Positions 49,308 to 60,329 of a DNA stretch of 64,000 bases are shown in pieces. Where the stretch lies: assembly GCF_008831285.2 (NCBI RefSeq), contig NC_045148.1, positions 10,421,001-10,485,000 of the forward strand, given 5' to 3'. Below the pieces are notes generated by a model. That model did not search any database, was not told the DNA's origin, and saw nothing but the letters and a program-made list of their open reading frames with translations. A program made the position numbers and the translations under genes. The DNA is from Nymphaea colorata (Eukaryota; Streptophyta; Magnoliopsida; Nymphaeales; Nymphaeaceae). Each line of letters opens with the position of its first letter. Position 1 is the first letter of the stretch.

Positions 49308-52300
49308 ATGGAAGGCTTGATAGGCACCATATCTCCTCCCCAACAATGGGATCCGACCAGACCCACAGCCACAAGGCCACATACGACCAGAATTTCCATT
49401 CCTATCCACCTCCATCTCTACACAAACCGTAACTCCAGAAGCAGGTCTCTCTCCTTCCGTCGTCGCCTGAACAACCCATCAAAGGTCGCCGCCACCATCA
49501 TCTCTTCTTCTTTAGGGGAGGACCAGAGTCCGCCCCTGGTGGTGGTGGGTTCGGCCAATGCTGACATATACGTGGAGATAGACAGGCTTCCGAGGGAGGG
49601 GGAGACCGTCTCTGCTAAGACCGGCCAGACCCTCGCCGGCGGCAAGGGTGCCAACCAGGCGGTATGTGGCGGCAAGCTCTCCCATCCTACCTTCTTCATC
49701 GGGCAACTCGGCAGCGACGCCCACGCCAGGCTGATTGCCGAATCTCTTGGGAATGGTGGAGTCCACCTCGACCGCGTAAGCAGGAATGAGGACGCGCCGA
49801 CTGGGCACGCCGTGGTGATGCTCCAGCCCGATGGGCAAAACTCGATCATCATTGTGGGCGGTGCCAACATGTGCTGTTGGCCGGACCAGCTACCAGCCGA
49901 GGACGTGGACGTCATTGAGAAGGCTGGTGTGGTGCTGCTGCAGCGCGAGATACCGGACAGGGTGAATATTCAGGTTGCTAAGGTGAGATTGCTGGACTTT
50001 GCACAGAATTAATGGAAAACGAAAAGAACAATGCTTGGACTTGGAAAGGGCGACAGAAATTACTTATGTTCGCCGGTTTAGTTGGGGACTGGATTCTTGG
50101 TCGGTGGTGATTCATGTTGTTGCCTTGAAGATGCATTTTGTTCTTACAGTGGCATTTGTTGTATCCACTAATTCCTTTGGTTTCGGTGCGAAATATGAAT
50201 TAGGATATGTTTTGAGTTCCTGGTTGGTGGTGTTTCATGCTGTTGCTTTTGAAGATACGTTTTGTTCTTAGATGGGACCGTAGTTTTTATTAATATATTT
50301 GGTTCCATATGAAATATGAATTAGGACAGTACGGGTCTTAAAGAGTAAGTTTGGTTTGTGAAATAATGCATCACATCAAATGTAAGAACTATCCACCCAT
50401 TCTCACCGCTATTATGGCATTCGCTGACAAAAAATTCTCTTATCTGTGAACGATATGTGCTCGATATTCTTCTGAGGCTGAGCAGTTGTTCGCTTTCATC
50501 TTCGGGCTCTGTAAAAGCTAATAATACTGTCACGTGCTCTCCTATTAGTGCTGCAAGTGTGTTGTCACTTGCCATCTTGGGTCTGTTCAGTTTTTTTACC
50601 GTGAGTGTGCTTGCGTGGGCTTGTCGCATCATACAACACAATAATCTGATTCGATTTTCTTCTAAAGTACATACTTCTGTTAACTAAACCATGTATGTCA
50701 TGCTGCTGTTCTTCCTTGTGAAGCATAGCCATGTATTTTTTAGGAATCTCAAGGCCTTGACGGCCCTTTCTTGTCAACTGAAAGGAAAACAATTTCTCCT
50801 TTGCTTATAGTGAAGAGGTTGTGGGATCAAACAAAAACAAGCATAGTTATGTACTAACTTTTAGTGAGTCTAAAGGCCCTCCTTGCTCATGTTGAAGAGT
50901 TTGTGGGGTCAAAGATGGTTGACAACAAACAGGAAGGAGGCAAATTTTTCACTCTAAACTCGATCATGATTATTAATAAACAAAAGGCATCTCAGTTTGC
51001 TGTTTTTCTCATTATACTTGTCAACATTTATTATGTTTTCGGATATAATATTGATGCCTAAGCAATAAAAGGTGCCAGGTTGTGTCCACAAACCAGGTCT
51101 TGAAAGGTGCTACCATTTATTTTGGGTGTGAGTTGCAGTCTAACATCCACTGGCACGTCATATTAGATTGTTGTGCACTACTTTCTTCTTTGTTTTGTAT
51201 AACCATGAAAGAACACCAATCATCTTCATGACATTGCATTCTAGGTTTACTTCAGAACAAAGGCTTTCTGCCACTGAAATGGGTAGGAGGAAACCACTAG
51301 TCCATCACTTTTTAGAGAACAAAAGTGACAACCTTGTTACACTTATTAAAATTTCTTGACTTGCAATTCTGGTTGTAGTTGTAGTTCGACTATCTGAGGT
51401 ATCAGGGACTTATCAGAAAAGACTAAACAATGAGAACAGTGCACATGAAAATGCTCTATATTGGAATATTCAAAGGATGTCACAGTTCAACTGCAACAAC
51501 TGGAGTTAACAACAGGTTCCCAGAAAGGGAAACAAGAAATCTGATTTTGAGGTTCTCTAAGCTGTACTTGACTTCAGGGAACTGCCTATGGCTTCTTGTT
51601 GATTTAAGCTGTGCCTTTTGTGTATTTCTAAGTGATCTTGATAATATTTAGCACTCGAACTCTAGGTTCAAGCTGATAAATCGGTTATAACACATCTGTT
51701 TGGATTTACATTTATGCAAGATAAACCTTAAAGTATTCTTTAAAAGTCTTATTTTTCTTGAGCAAGTAAATGAGTATGCCACTATAAAATGGTTCCGCCT
51801 ATCAGTATATGCACTTGCCAGAAAGCAAGCAGAAGTGGATGTCATGTTTTTAAATCTGGTTATACTTTGTGAATATTATCTCCATAATCCTGGTCAGTAA
51901 AGATTGGAAAAGGTTAGTGCCTTTAATTCGTTTTTTATTTTTTTCAGTCTCAGGAAAACTAACTTCTCTCTCAATCATAACTTCAATTTAGTGTGCTCTT
52001 CTGGTTAGATTCTGCTTATTTTGGTATTCTTGCTTTAATGGATTGCCCTTTTCTAAAGGTTGCAAGAGCTGCAAAAGTTCCAGTCATTCTTGATGCTGGG
52101 GGCATGGATGGACCACTTCCTGCTGAACTTCTGAAACTTGTTGATATCCTAAGCCCAAATGAGTCTGAATTAGGACGGTTGACTGGGTTGCCAACAGACT
52201 CATTTGATCAGATTAGCCAGGCTGCAACAGCATGCCATCAAATGGTGAGTATTTAAATCATATGGTAGGAGTAGCTTTCTTCAGCTCGTGGACTTTGCAT

Positions 52301-53848
52301 TAGGTCATTATTTATAAGAACTTGTTCATGCATTGCTTTAGGGACTTTGGCACATCATCTATAAATGTTGCAGCAGTCAAGTTTCTGAATCAAAATACTT
52401 TATGCTTGCCAACTTGTTTTACTGTCTGCTGCTGGTGTTGCTTATATGTCCATTTTATGGTTTTCTTTATGAGAATAAGCATTTATAATGGGGGTTTGCA
52501 CAAAATGAGTGGAAAAAATGCTGTTTTCCCATCCAATTTACAAAAAGGAATGCAAGTCCAGTACACCTTAAAGCAACCAACGAGTCCAGTCACAAAGTGA
52601 TTTATGTTGGACTTTATAAACAAAAAAGGTGATTTCCATAATTTTGGAACAAATATAATAAATACTAAGCTGCTGAGTTGTAATTTTTTTTTTTTTTTGC
52701 CCCCAAATGTTCATTGCTTTCTTTATATTCATATTTATGAGGTGGCATAATTCCCTCATTTTTTGATCTGATTGTGACCATTACTCTTGAGGTTCTGCTA
52801 AAGCAATAACCTATCTACTGGAAAGGCCGGCACAAGATATCACTATGCCATCAAATACTATATAAAAGTTCTTATGGCATTTCTGTGATGCTAATTTTTA
52901 TTTGAAGTTGACATCTTGACCAGTGAATGAAAGGCCTATCTTAACAGCTATTTGCTACTACTTGTGGTTTTATCTGCATGTTTCTGCAAAAAAATATATT
53001 TTACCTATTTATCTGAAATAAGCTTTTCTTGTACAATTGGAATGATGGCACGCTGTGAAGAAACTTCAATTTTATTTTGAGTCTCTGTTCCATCCAAAGC
53101 CTAACCTTATACCATTTGTCACTGATAGAGACGTTGAAGTTGAGGTTAGCTATATGGACTAAAATTTGGCTAAGTAGGTAGTAGCGATAGGCTTAGTAAC
53201 AAATCAAAATGACCTTTTCCAGGATGACCTTGCATTCTTTATTGAGCAAACCAAGTAGGAATATAAGAAGACACAACCTTCAATATGTTTTTGTTAGGTT
53301 AAAATCCAAGGGGATGATAGAGTCCTGAAAGGACGCCCTTTTAATATCTCTTCGTCTGATAGCAGATAAACAAACTAGAAAAACTGATCTCTTCCAACTG
53401 GAAAATTCAGGGTGTGAACCAAGTGTTGGTGAAACTTGGTGAAAAAGGATCTGCACTCTTTATCGAAGGAAAGGAACCTATTAAGCAGGCCATTATTCCT
53501 GCATCAAAAGTTGTTGATACTACAGGAGCTGGAGATACTTTTACTGCTGCCTTTGCAGTGGCTCTTGTGGAGGGGAAGTCTCACGCTGAATGCATGAAGT
53601 TTGCAGGTGTGTCACTAGTTTCTGACTAAAGAAGGACAAGTTTCTTTTCCTTCACCTCTTCCTTAACAATTGTCCATGGTGCTATATTTTTATTTTTAAG
53701 AAAGGGAAAAAGCAGCAGAGGAACTAACGAAGAATCATGCTTTCCTGTTGTGACAGCTGCTGCAGCATCTCTTTGTGTGCAAGTGAAAGGGGCCATTCCA
53801 AGTATGCCAGAAAGAACGGCAGTATTGGAGCTTCTGAAGTCTCTATGA
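49308..53848 (+). CDS. RBSK: Ribokinase, PfkB family (four exons)
   Basis: Ribokinase phosphorylates ribose with ATP to ribose-5-phosphate, the salvage step after nucleoside breakdown; the Arabidopsis enzyme is plastidic. Exons 49308-49982, 52059-52244, 53411-53606 and 53757-53848 (stop TGA) join in frame to give 382 residues. Residues 1-70 are rich in Ser, Thr, Arg and Pro and poor in acids, as expected of a plastid transit peptide; the core starts at about LVVVGSANADIYVEIDRLP. PfkB signature 1 is at GGKGANQA (111-118), the substrate segment is GGANMCCWP, SPNESEL precedes the ATP site, and signature 2 DTTGAGD (323-329) ends in catalytic Asp329. The end ASLCVQVKGAIPSMPERTAV matches plant RBSK. 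The next in-frame Met is inside the kinase core, so the first ATG is the only sensible start. Intron 1 is 2.1 kb. The gene starts 2 kb after PRS4, whose product uses ribose-5-phosphate. Confidence 0.95.
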
Positions 53849-54702
53849 ATACAAGGAAGCTCAACGTCCATCCAGATAATGCCCTGTGTTTATTGCTGCC
53901 TCTACCGACATTGGTTGGCAATAAAAATTATTGCGCAAATCAAGTGTCCATATTTTCAAGAAAGAAGCTTTACTTTGTTTGCCTGTTCCTCTAACTTATT
54001 TGGTGGCCACGTCAAAGTTGTTCAACTTATTATTAATCTTGTAGCATTCCTTTTCTGGGATCAGAATTTTTTAATCAGGATAGTCCTGTAGCTGGATGGA
54101 CAAGACTCAGGAAACTCAATTTCTCTAAAAAAGTAAACTGACAGCCATTCATTATAAATAAACCTACTTGACGTTGTTTATTTGATTGCATTTACTTGAT
54201 CATTTGTTATTTCATGAATACATTCGATTTATTCATCAATCTGTAGTAAAATGCATCACAAAAGGTTATAATTTAACCCAGATGAGACACCAAGTTAACC
54301 TGCTGACCGGTGACCCAGTAGTCAACCAGTTGAATTCAAGGGTTTGCCAAGTATGTCTTTCCTAATCATGTACTGACTCGAGCTTTGTAAAATGATTCGG
54401 ATCCAACAATTCAATACTATGTGACAAGGAAGGCTACTATGAACATTAATGAAGGCAAAGTCAGTAAGTTGCTACTGCGAATAACGATGATATGGAAGTG
54501 GACCTACGTTGAGTGTTCAAATATCCGGACAACATTATACTTGAAAACCAGATATTTGGTCTCATTTAACATCTAAACGTTTGTCTTATGCAGCCAAGTG
54601 CTTGAGGGGTTGGCGTAATGGCTTAAACTTAAGGCAGAGGTTGGTAGGTGGTCAGTTTTCATTTCGAGTGTTAGGGATGTTAATTTTTTTTTGGTGCTGT
54701 AA
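53849..54702. other. RBSK 3' UTR and intergenic DNA
   Basis: No further gene signal. Confidence 0.4.
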
Positions 54703-55049
54703 AAGAAAGTTTATCGATGTACAAGTTGAAGCATAGCAAGACAGTACCTCGAGAAATCAAAAGAAGACCATGTACCTTAAAAGGACAAAAGTTGTGTGAA
54801 AGCTGGATTTTTTGTGAGTCTTCCCCACTCACATGAAAAAACAGCCCCTGCACCATGACTAAAATTTCAGGCAACAAGTGTATACATCCTTCTTCCACCT
54901 GCAGGGACCAGCCACCACTGAGATACTTTCACCAAAGTCTTAAAAGAGTTACTTGTGAGATTGAGAAGGAAACATATGAGCATTGCATAAACGATCATGT
55001 GACATCTTCTAATCCAACAGAAAGCGGTTTGAAGTACTGCTGTACTTAA
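54703..55049 (+). pseudogene. Unidentified open frame with one internal stop (possible gene relic)
   Basis: One frame is open for about 115 codons except for a single TGA near 54835. The second part reads GNKCIHPSSTCRDQPPLRYF...KRVTCEIEKETYEHCINDHV and ends at TAA after KYCCT. Its mixed, Cys-containing composition is unlike the simple-sequence frames nearby, and an acceptor-like TTTCAG sits at 54865-54870. I do not recognise a family; it could be the last exon of a lost gene or chance. Confidence 0.25.
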
Positions 55050-55439
55050 AGTGACCCACTTGAAATCTGAATTTCCTCCACCCAGCAATACTGAACCTGT
55101 CACCTTGGGAACGCCAAATTCTCTTGGCCACCAAACATTTAAGAAGCACATGATTAACAGATTATTCAAAGAAAACACTTGATAGCAAAATAAATCCAAA
55201 TTTCTTATCATTATCTTGCATTAGCAACCTCCCCATTAAAGGAAGATAGAAACACCAGCACACACGAGTAGCCGGACCTTTTGCCGTATCATTTTACACC
55301 ACGGGGTTCCTCAGTCTCTTATTTTGTCATAGGCCCATCTGTGAGAAATGGTAACTACTTTTCTGTCAAAAGTCTTCCCCAGACGTCGCAAAACCTTATG
55401 AAATCACCAGATTTATAGCTGGTGGTGAGAGTTTTAAAT
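55050..55439. other. Intergenic DNA
   Basis: Nothing recognised. Confidence 0.3.
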
Positions 55440-55850
55440 TGAGAAACTCCGTGTTAAGTTGCACACAAGTCGAATCTCGAGCTCTAGCTGAGCTCGAACT
55501 CAAGTTGAGCTCAATAGAACCAGCTTGAGCTCAACTCGGCGATACAACACTGAGCTCGAACTCGACCTGTTTAACTCATTTTTGTTAGGCATATCTCATT
55601 TCTTTCAACTCGTTTGACTTGTTTAGTTGTTACTCGTTTAACTATTCTCTGATAACAATTTAACATTCATCATCTAGTCGAACCGAGTCAAGTTTAAACG
55701 AGTTAGAGTTCATACAACTCGAACTCAATTCTTTAACATTTTAAACATACATTTGAAAAAGAGTCTAGTTTTGACAAGCGAGTTCGAATCGACCTAGAGC
55801 TAAGCTAGCTCGACTCGTTGTGTATTTTTTTTTCCAAACAGTAGCCTGTT
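55440..55850. repeat. GAGCTCGA-rich dispersed repeat
   Basis: Many copies of GAGCTCGAACTC, GAGCTCAA and AACTCG/CGAGTT words, with TCGAATCTCGAGCTCTAGCT near the left end and AGAGCTAAGCTAGCTCGA near the right as rough inverted ends. This is a common plant non-autonomous element type. The shorter 22060-22205 segment looks related. Confidence 0.55.
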
Positions 55851-56585
55851 AACCGTCGGCTCACTCGGAAATTGAGAAACTCCACTTTATGACTTCAAAC
55901 ACTATTGATTGAGGCTTGAAGAACTCCTTTTAGTTTGATTAAGTCCTTGGGATCTTAGTATTCTTCTCAATGTCCTAGACAAAATTTCCACTATAATAAT
56001 GAAAGAAAAGGAAAAAGAGGACCCCCTTGCCTGAGACCCCGTTGACTACTAAGGAAAAGACTTTCTCTCCCATTTATAAACATTGCAAAAAAATACAGTA
56101 GAAACACACTTATCATTACAAACCAAAAAATAAAAGCACCTCGCTCAACAAACTCTACCTCACTCTATCATATGTTTTTGTTGAACTCATCTTTACAACG
56201 ATAAATTTACTTTTACTTTTTTGGAGGTTATTTGATACATATACCAACGGTGAACATAATTATTAAAAGTTACATATAAGACCTTTCGTATAAAATACAT
56301 AGATGATTGAGAGAAAAACAATGTAAATTAATATTAAATGATCAAAATGCTCATCATCTTTTTCTTTTTATTTTTTTTAGCCGTTGAGATGGTCTAAATT
56401 AAATGGTTAGGAGACATATATATTTATCTTGTGTGTATTTTTTATTCAATTTACTATCAGTAATTATATTTATTGTTGAATGAATCCCCATGATTTAGAT
56501 ATGGTTCAAAGCGTTTCGAAACTTGTGAATGAAGTTTATGGTCGTTTGATGCGGACTTACAAACATCCCCCTCACTTCCTGTTGC
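55851..56585. other. Intergenic DNA upstream of the 3'-most gene
   Basis: No coding signal; A/T-rich runs. Confidence 0.35.
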
Positions 56586-56757
56586 CACGTGTCTGGGACG
56601 CTTCCCGCGGGAGGTGAAAGATTCGCGCTGCTGACGTGTGCTGGAGGGTTGCAATGTGTCAATGTGCTGGTGGGCGGAACGATGGGCGTGCCCACACCCA
56701 ATCTTGGCCGTCCATCTGATACTTCCGACGCCTGAAACATAGTCCTGACTTTATAAA
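56586..56757 (+). promoter_or_regulatory. Core promoter with G-box/ABRE and TATA box
   Basis: CCACGTGTC (CACGTG at 56586-56591) is a perfect G-box/ABRE core, bound by bZIP and bHLH factors. GCTGACGTGTG follows at about 56630, another ACGT element. TTTATAAAG at 56750-56758 is a good TATA box. About 30 bp on begins a GA-rich 5' UTR (56765-56936) ending CTGAG|GTTTTC. ABA- or light-responsive control is possible but inferred from motifs only. Confidence 0.6.
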
Positions 56758-56936
56758 GAGAGAGTCCAAAGACCGGAGAGAGACGGAGGGAGAGAGAGGG
56801 AGCCCTTCGAATTCAAAGGGAGAGCACAATTTGTTGCCTCCCTTCGTCTTCGGGGCTTCGAGGAAGACGACTGAGAAGATCGTAATGAAATAGCATCGAA
56901 CTCCGCGTTACTTCCGAGATTCTGAGGTTTTCTCCT

Positions 56937-58201
56937 TATCTTCTTTGGTTTGAATTTTCGTGTTTCTTTTCTTTTCTTTCTTTCTTTTTTTTTTGTTGGT
57001 TTCTTTTCCTGTTCAAATGTGGTCGAGGAAGGTTCAGGTTTTTGCTTCAGGGCATCTCTCTCCTTGGGGATTTTTTTTTTTGCATATATTTATGGGTTTT
57101 TGTTGGTTTCTTTTTTTGGCGGTGGATTAAGTAAGCTTTTGCTTCTTGGCGAAGGACCTTCACTTTCTGAAGTTATTTGTTGTTTTGTGGTTCTGGGGTG
57201 TTTTATGATATGGGTTTTAGATACTTCAAATGCAAGGCTGGGGCTGAAGGTGGGAGTATGTAGTGTCAGGATTACAATCGTGTAGATTGTCTAGGTGAAA
57301 TGGAAATAGTTGGAGTTTTCTTCGAGCTGTAGGGAACCAGATGTATCAAGTTGGCATGAAGAAGTGTATGTTTGCTGGTCAGATAAAAGTTAAACAGGAC
57401 GTTTGTATTAGTTGCATGGGTTGGAATCTGGATCAGTTGATGCAAGGATGGTATAGAGAATTCAAACTCTCTAGTAATAATTGCCTAATATTATGTCTCA
57501 ATTACCCTTCAATTCGTGAAGGAATTGATGGTGATCGAGTTATGAACGATAGGAGAAAGCTGCTGTAGCAGAATACATGTTGACAGTCCGAAACAAGCAC
57601 TTGCACGTAACGCTACGATGGCCGTGTTTTTTTCTCCTTTTTTTTTTTTGGTGGTGGTGTGGGTAGGGGTGGAGGAAGAGGGAGTGGGATTGCGATGTGG
57701 CCGGTTCCAAAAGCTTTGTGTGCGTACCTGCACGCACTAGCACGTGTGACTGGACCGCGGGCTTAGAAATCACCGCTCTTTCAGTAATATGCGTGCTAGT
57801 GAAGGTCCAAGGCCGTTGGTTTAGAAATTACTTGTCTTTCAGTGCTTCTGAATTTTTTTGCTGAATTGCAGATATGATCTACCTGATACTGCGATACATG
57901 ATTTGGTGGTAGGAATGTTTGAGCTTTCTATTATGCGATTGCAACACATAAGAAAGTTCTTTGAGTGCTTCAAGATATATGGAAAAAGATATCTTGAAAT
58001 AATATTATGAGTCGAGCCTTGATTCTTAGTAAGTACACAAGGTGAACACAACTATGTCTTCAGGTCGAGTCCACAAATCAAAATGAACACATTTGTGTCT
58101 GAGGAAACACCACTTACGTGTCAATTTTCCACCTCTATAATACAACATAGAGAGAGAGAGAGAGAAAAAAAGAAAAGAAAAAAGAGACAGAGACAGAGAG
58201 A

Positions 58202-58254
<53 letters not shown>

Positions 58255-58311
58255 TGTGTATGTATGTGTTTGTATGTGTTCATCAGTGTGAAAGTATTGT
58301 GATTTTTACAG
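56937..58311 (+). other. 5' UTR intron of the unidentified gene
   Basis: Between the putative donor at 56937 and the acceptor TTTTTACAG at 58311. T-rich at its start, with a GA tract at 58149-58201 followed by (TA)n to about 58250. Several ATGs with short frames occur but none is supported. Confidence 0.45.
58149..58250. repeat. Compound (GA)n-(TA)n microsatellite
   Basis: GA-rich tract with AAAA interruptions (58149-58201) running directly into TA repeats (58202-58250). Confidence 0.95.
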
Positions 58312-58373
58312 GATCTGTTGACTAGGAATATTTTGCTTGAATCTGGGATTATTGTTGTTGGAAGTAAATAGAA

Positions 58374-60227
58374 ATGAAGAGCAAAACAAGCATCAGCAGT
58401 TCAACAAGGAAACAGACTGGCCTTCTTGCGTGCTCTCGATTGGATAAAATTGCCAAGGATTCTCGATGTCAACCTAAAGTACATCATCAGGCTATTCTAT
58501 CAGAGGATAATTTAATTACAAATTCTGGTAAGCAGCTTTATTTTTCCATTGTTGAAGTACAATTTTTGTGAACATAATATTCTACAAGAAGGTCACCATG
58601 TTCATGAAGATGTGTGGAGATCTTTTTGCCCCTTAACTTCTGTGGGTTGAAAGTTCTATCCTCAAGGCTAGCAAATTGTGCCTCATTTGGACATGGGGAC
58701 ATCTTGATTTGAAGATTCATAGTTTGAGGCTTTGAGCATAAGAAACATTCGCCTTTATTACTGTAGAATACAAATATGAAAGGACAATCTTGATCTTGCT
58801 TCTTTTCTTTTTATACCTTTAATTCTGGTAACAATTCGGAAGAGTAGAAAAGATTTCTGGAACCGATTTTATTTGAAAATGAACCAAGCGGAAATTTTTT
58901 GCCATCTACAACCTGTTTGCTGCATACCATGTTTTACATGAAGCACTCTCTTGCTTGCATAAATTCTTCAATAAATATTGGAACTATTTCCACCTATTAG
59001 ACTTTGAAATATGGGCTAGATTTGTCAAGTTTCTTGCTATTTAACAATTTGTTACTCCAGATCCATGTGTTCCAACTTCTAATCATGGCATTGGACATTC
59101 TGAAGCTGTTGGCCTTGCAGACGTTTTTCCTGATGTGAGTATCTGATATTCTGTAGTTATTGAGTTCCTTTAGTTGAGGTGGCTACTGGCCACTGAAAGT
59201 ATTATATTGAGATGGTTTGGACTTCCAAGTTATCGTTTTCTTGTATCTTTCTTCACTTGTCATCCTCTGTATGCTTCCTTGATTCTTGCAGTTGGGAGTA
59301 ATCCCATGAAAGTTATGTCCTTGTACTAGACGATAACATAAGAGATGAAATTCCTGTCTTATGTGGATTAATCATGATGTAGTGAGGCTGATTTCTGATA
59401 GAATCTATGCACGTGCCACATAGTTTCATCAAAAAGTAAAAAATACATATTGTCTCATTTAGTCTTAAGCTTTTTGCTGGAGGAGTCAATGAAGTTGCAT
59501 TCAAGCTAAGTCACATGGGTACGGGTACAGAGATACGGACACGGACATGACAACTTTAAAAAATGTGGGTACGGGGGTACGGCAGGATATATATACATAT
59601 ATGCAAAATAACACAAAAAAAATCAAAGTGAAAGCAACATTTTAGTAAACAAGTGATATAAATAAAAACATTATATGTTAATGAACACAATAACTCTAAG
59701 AATATAATGAAAAGTAAAGTGGAAAAAATTAAATCAAAGTAAAATTAAGCATTTTGAATATAAAGGTGCCCAAGTGAGTCCACGTACCCGTTTTGGGTAC
59801 GAGTATGGTGACACAGGTACGTGGACCTTACTGAAGTACCCATGTGACTTAGCATTCAAGGAATCAGCTGCAACTAGAATTAAACATGCTGAACTAACTT
59901 ACATTAGATTACACCCACCAAAGCTATCTGAGAAAGGGAGCAAAAATAGAAAAAATCCAGTAACACGAGAGTCATTGCCTGGTTCATTAGATAGGCAGCA
60001 TTATTAACTGCTTTCTTGGATAACATTTGCTATGTGCATTTGAAGGAGGGATATAGCAACAATGTGCATCTCCATTTTTCCTTTCTGTTTTGTGTTTCTG
60101 AATGTCATTCTAGAGACGAGACGTGAATGATCTCAAAGTGCCATTTTTTCCCATTGGCAACACATTTAAGAGTCTAAGGAGTAAGGACAACAAATTGTCA
60201 AATCATTCTTGTATGGCAATTGGCAAG
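58374..60227 (+). CDS. Unrecognised plant gene, 5' exons (interrupted by a MITE)
   Basis: No family is recognised. Predicted coding exons are 58374-58527, 59061-59134, an exon ending at 59959, and 60114-60227; all internal junctions have GT and AG and keep frame. The product starts MKSKTSISSSTRKQTGLLAC and is basic and Ser/Lys-rich, without membrane segments or obvious catalytic motifs. Later blocks include ESAATRIKHAELTYIRLHPP, RRDVNDLKVPFFPIGNTFKS and a last visible HSCMAIGK|GTAGTT donor, after which retrotransposon DNA begins, so the gene continues beyond 60227 or is broken. The third exon probably once ran 59470-59505 plus 59861-59959 and is now split by a 347-bp MITE. Reading through the MITE gives a stop after 14 codons; using AG at 59859-59860 restores frame and loses 12 residues. 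Nuclear localisation is a guess from the basic composition. Confidence 0.55.
59506..59852. mobile_element. MITE inserted in a predicted exon, 8-bp target duplication
   Basis: The ends CTAAGTCACATGGGTAC and GTACCCATGTGACTTAG are perfect 17-bp inverted repeats. Flanks are the duplicated CATTCAAG at 59498-59505 and 59853-59860. An 8-bp duplication and this size fit a non-autonomous hAT element. Inside are repeated GGTACGGG/ACGGACACGGACA words and an AT-rich core, with no gene. Confidence 0.93.
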
Positions 60228-60329
60228 GTAGTTAAAGAAAAATCTGGATATATCCCTCCATTACTAGATCAGAGGGCTTTTATTTTCTATGAGGAATATG
60301 TTTTCACTGCGTGGGATCCTAATCTTTCT

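Noticed and set aside
49418-49915. 165-codon minus-strand frame opposite ribokinase exon 1
   Set aside because: Shadow of the GC-rich RBSK exon; its sequence is explained by the sense frame with PfkB motifs.
54596-54680. tRNA-like stretch (GAGGGGTTGGCGTAATGGCTTAAAC...)
   Set aside because: The D-loop-like words do not go with a matching anticodon arm, T arm or acceptor stem; no tRNA gene was found anywhere in the window.
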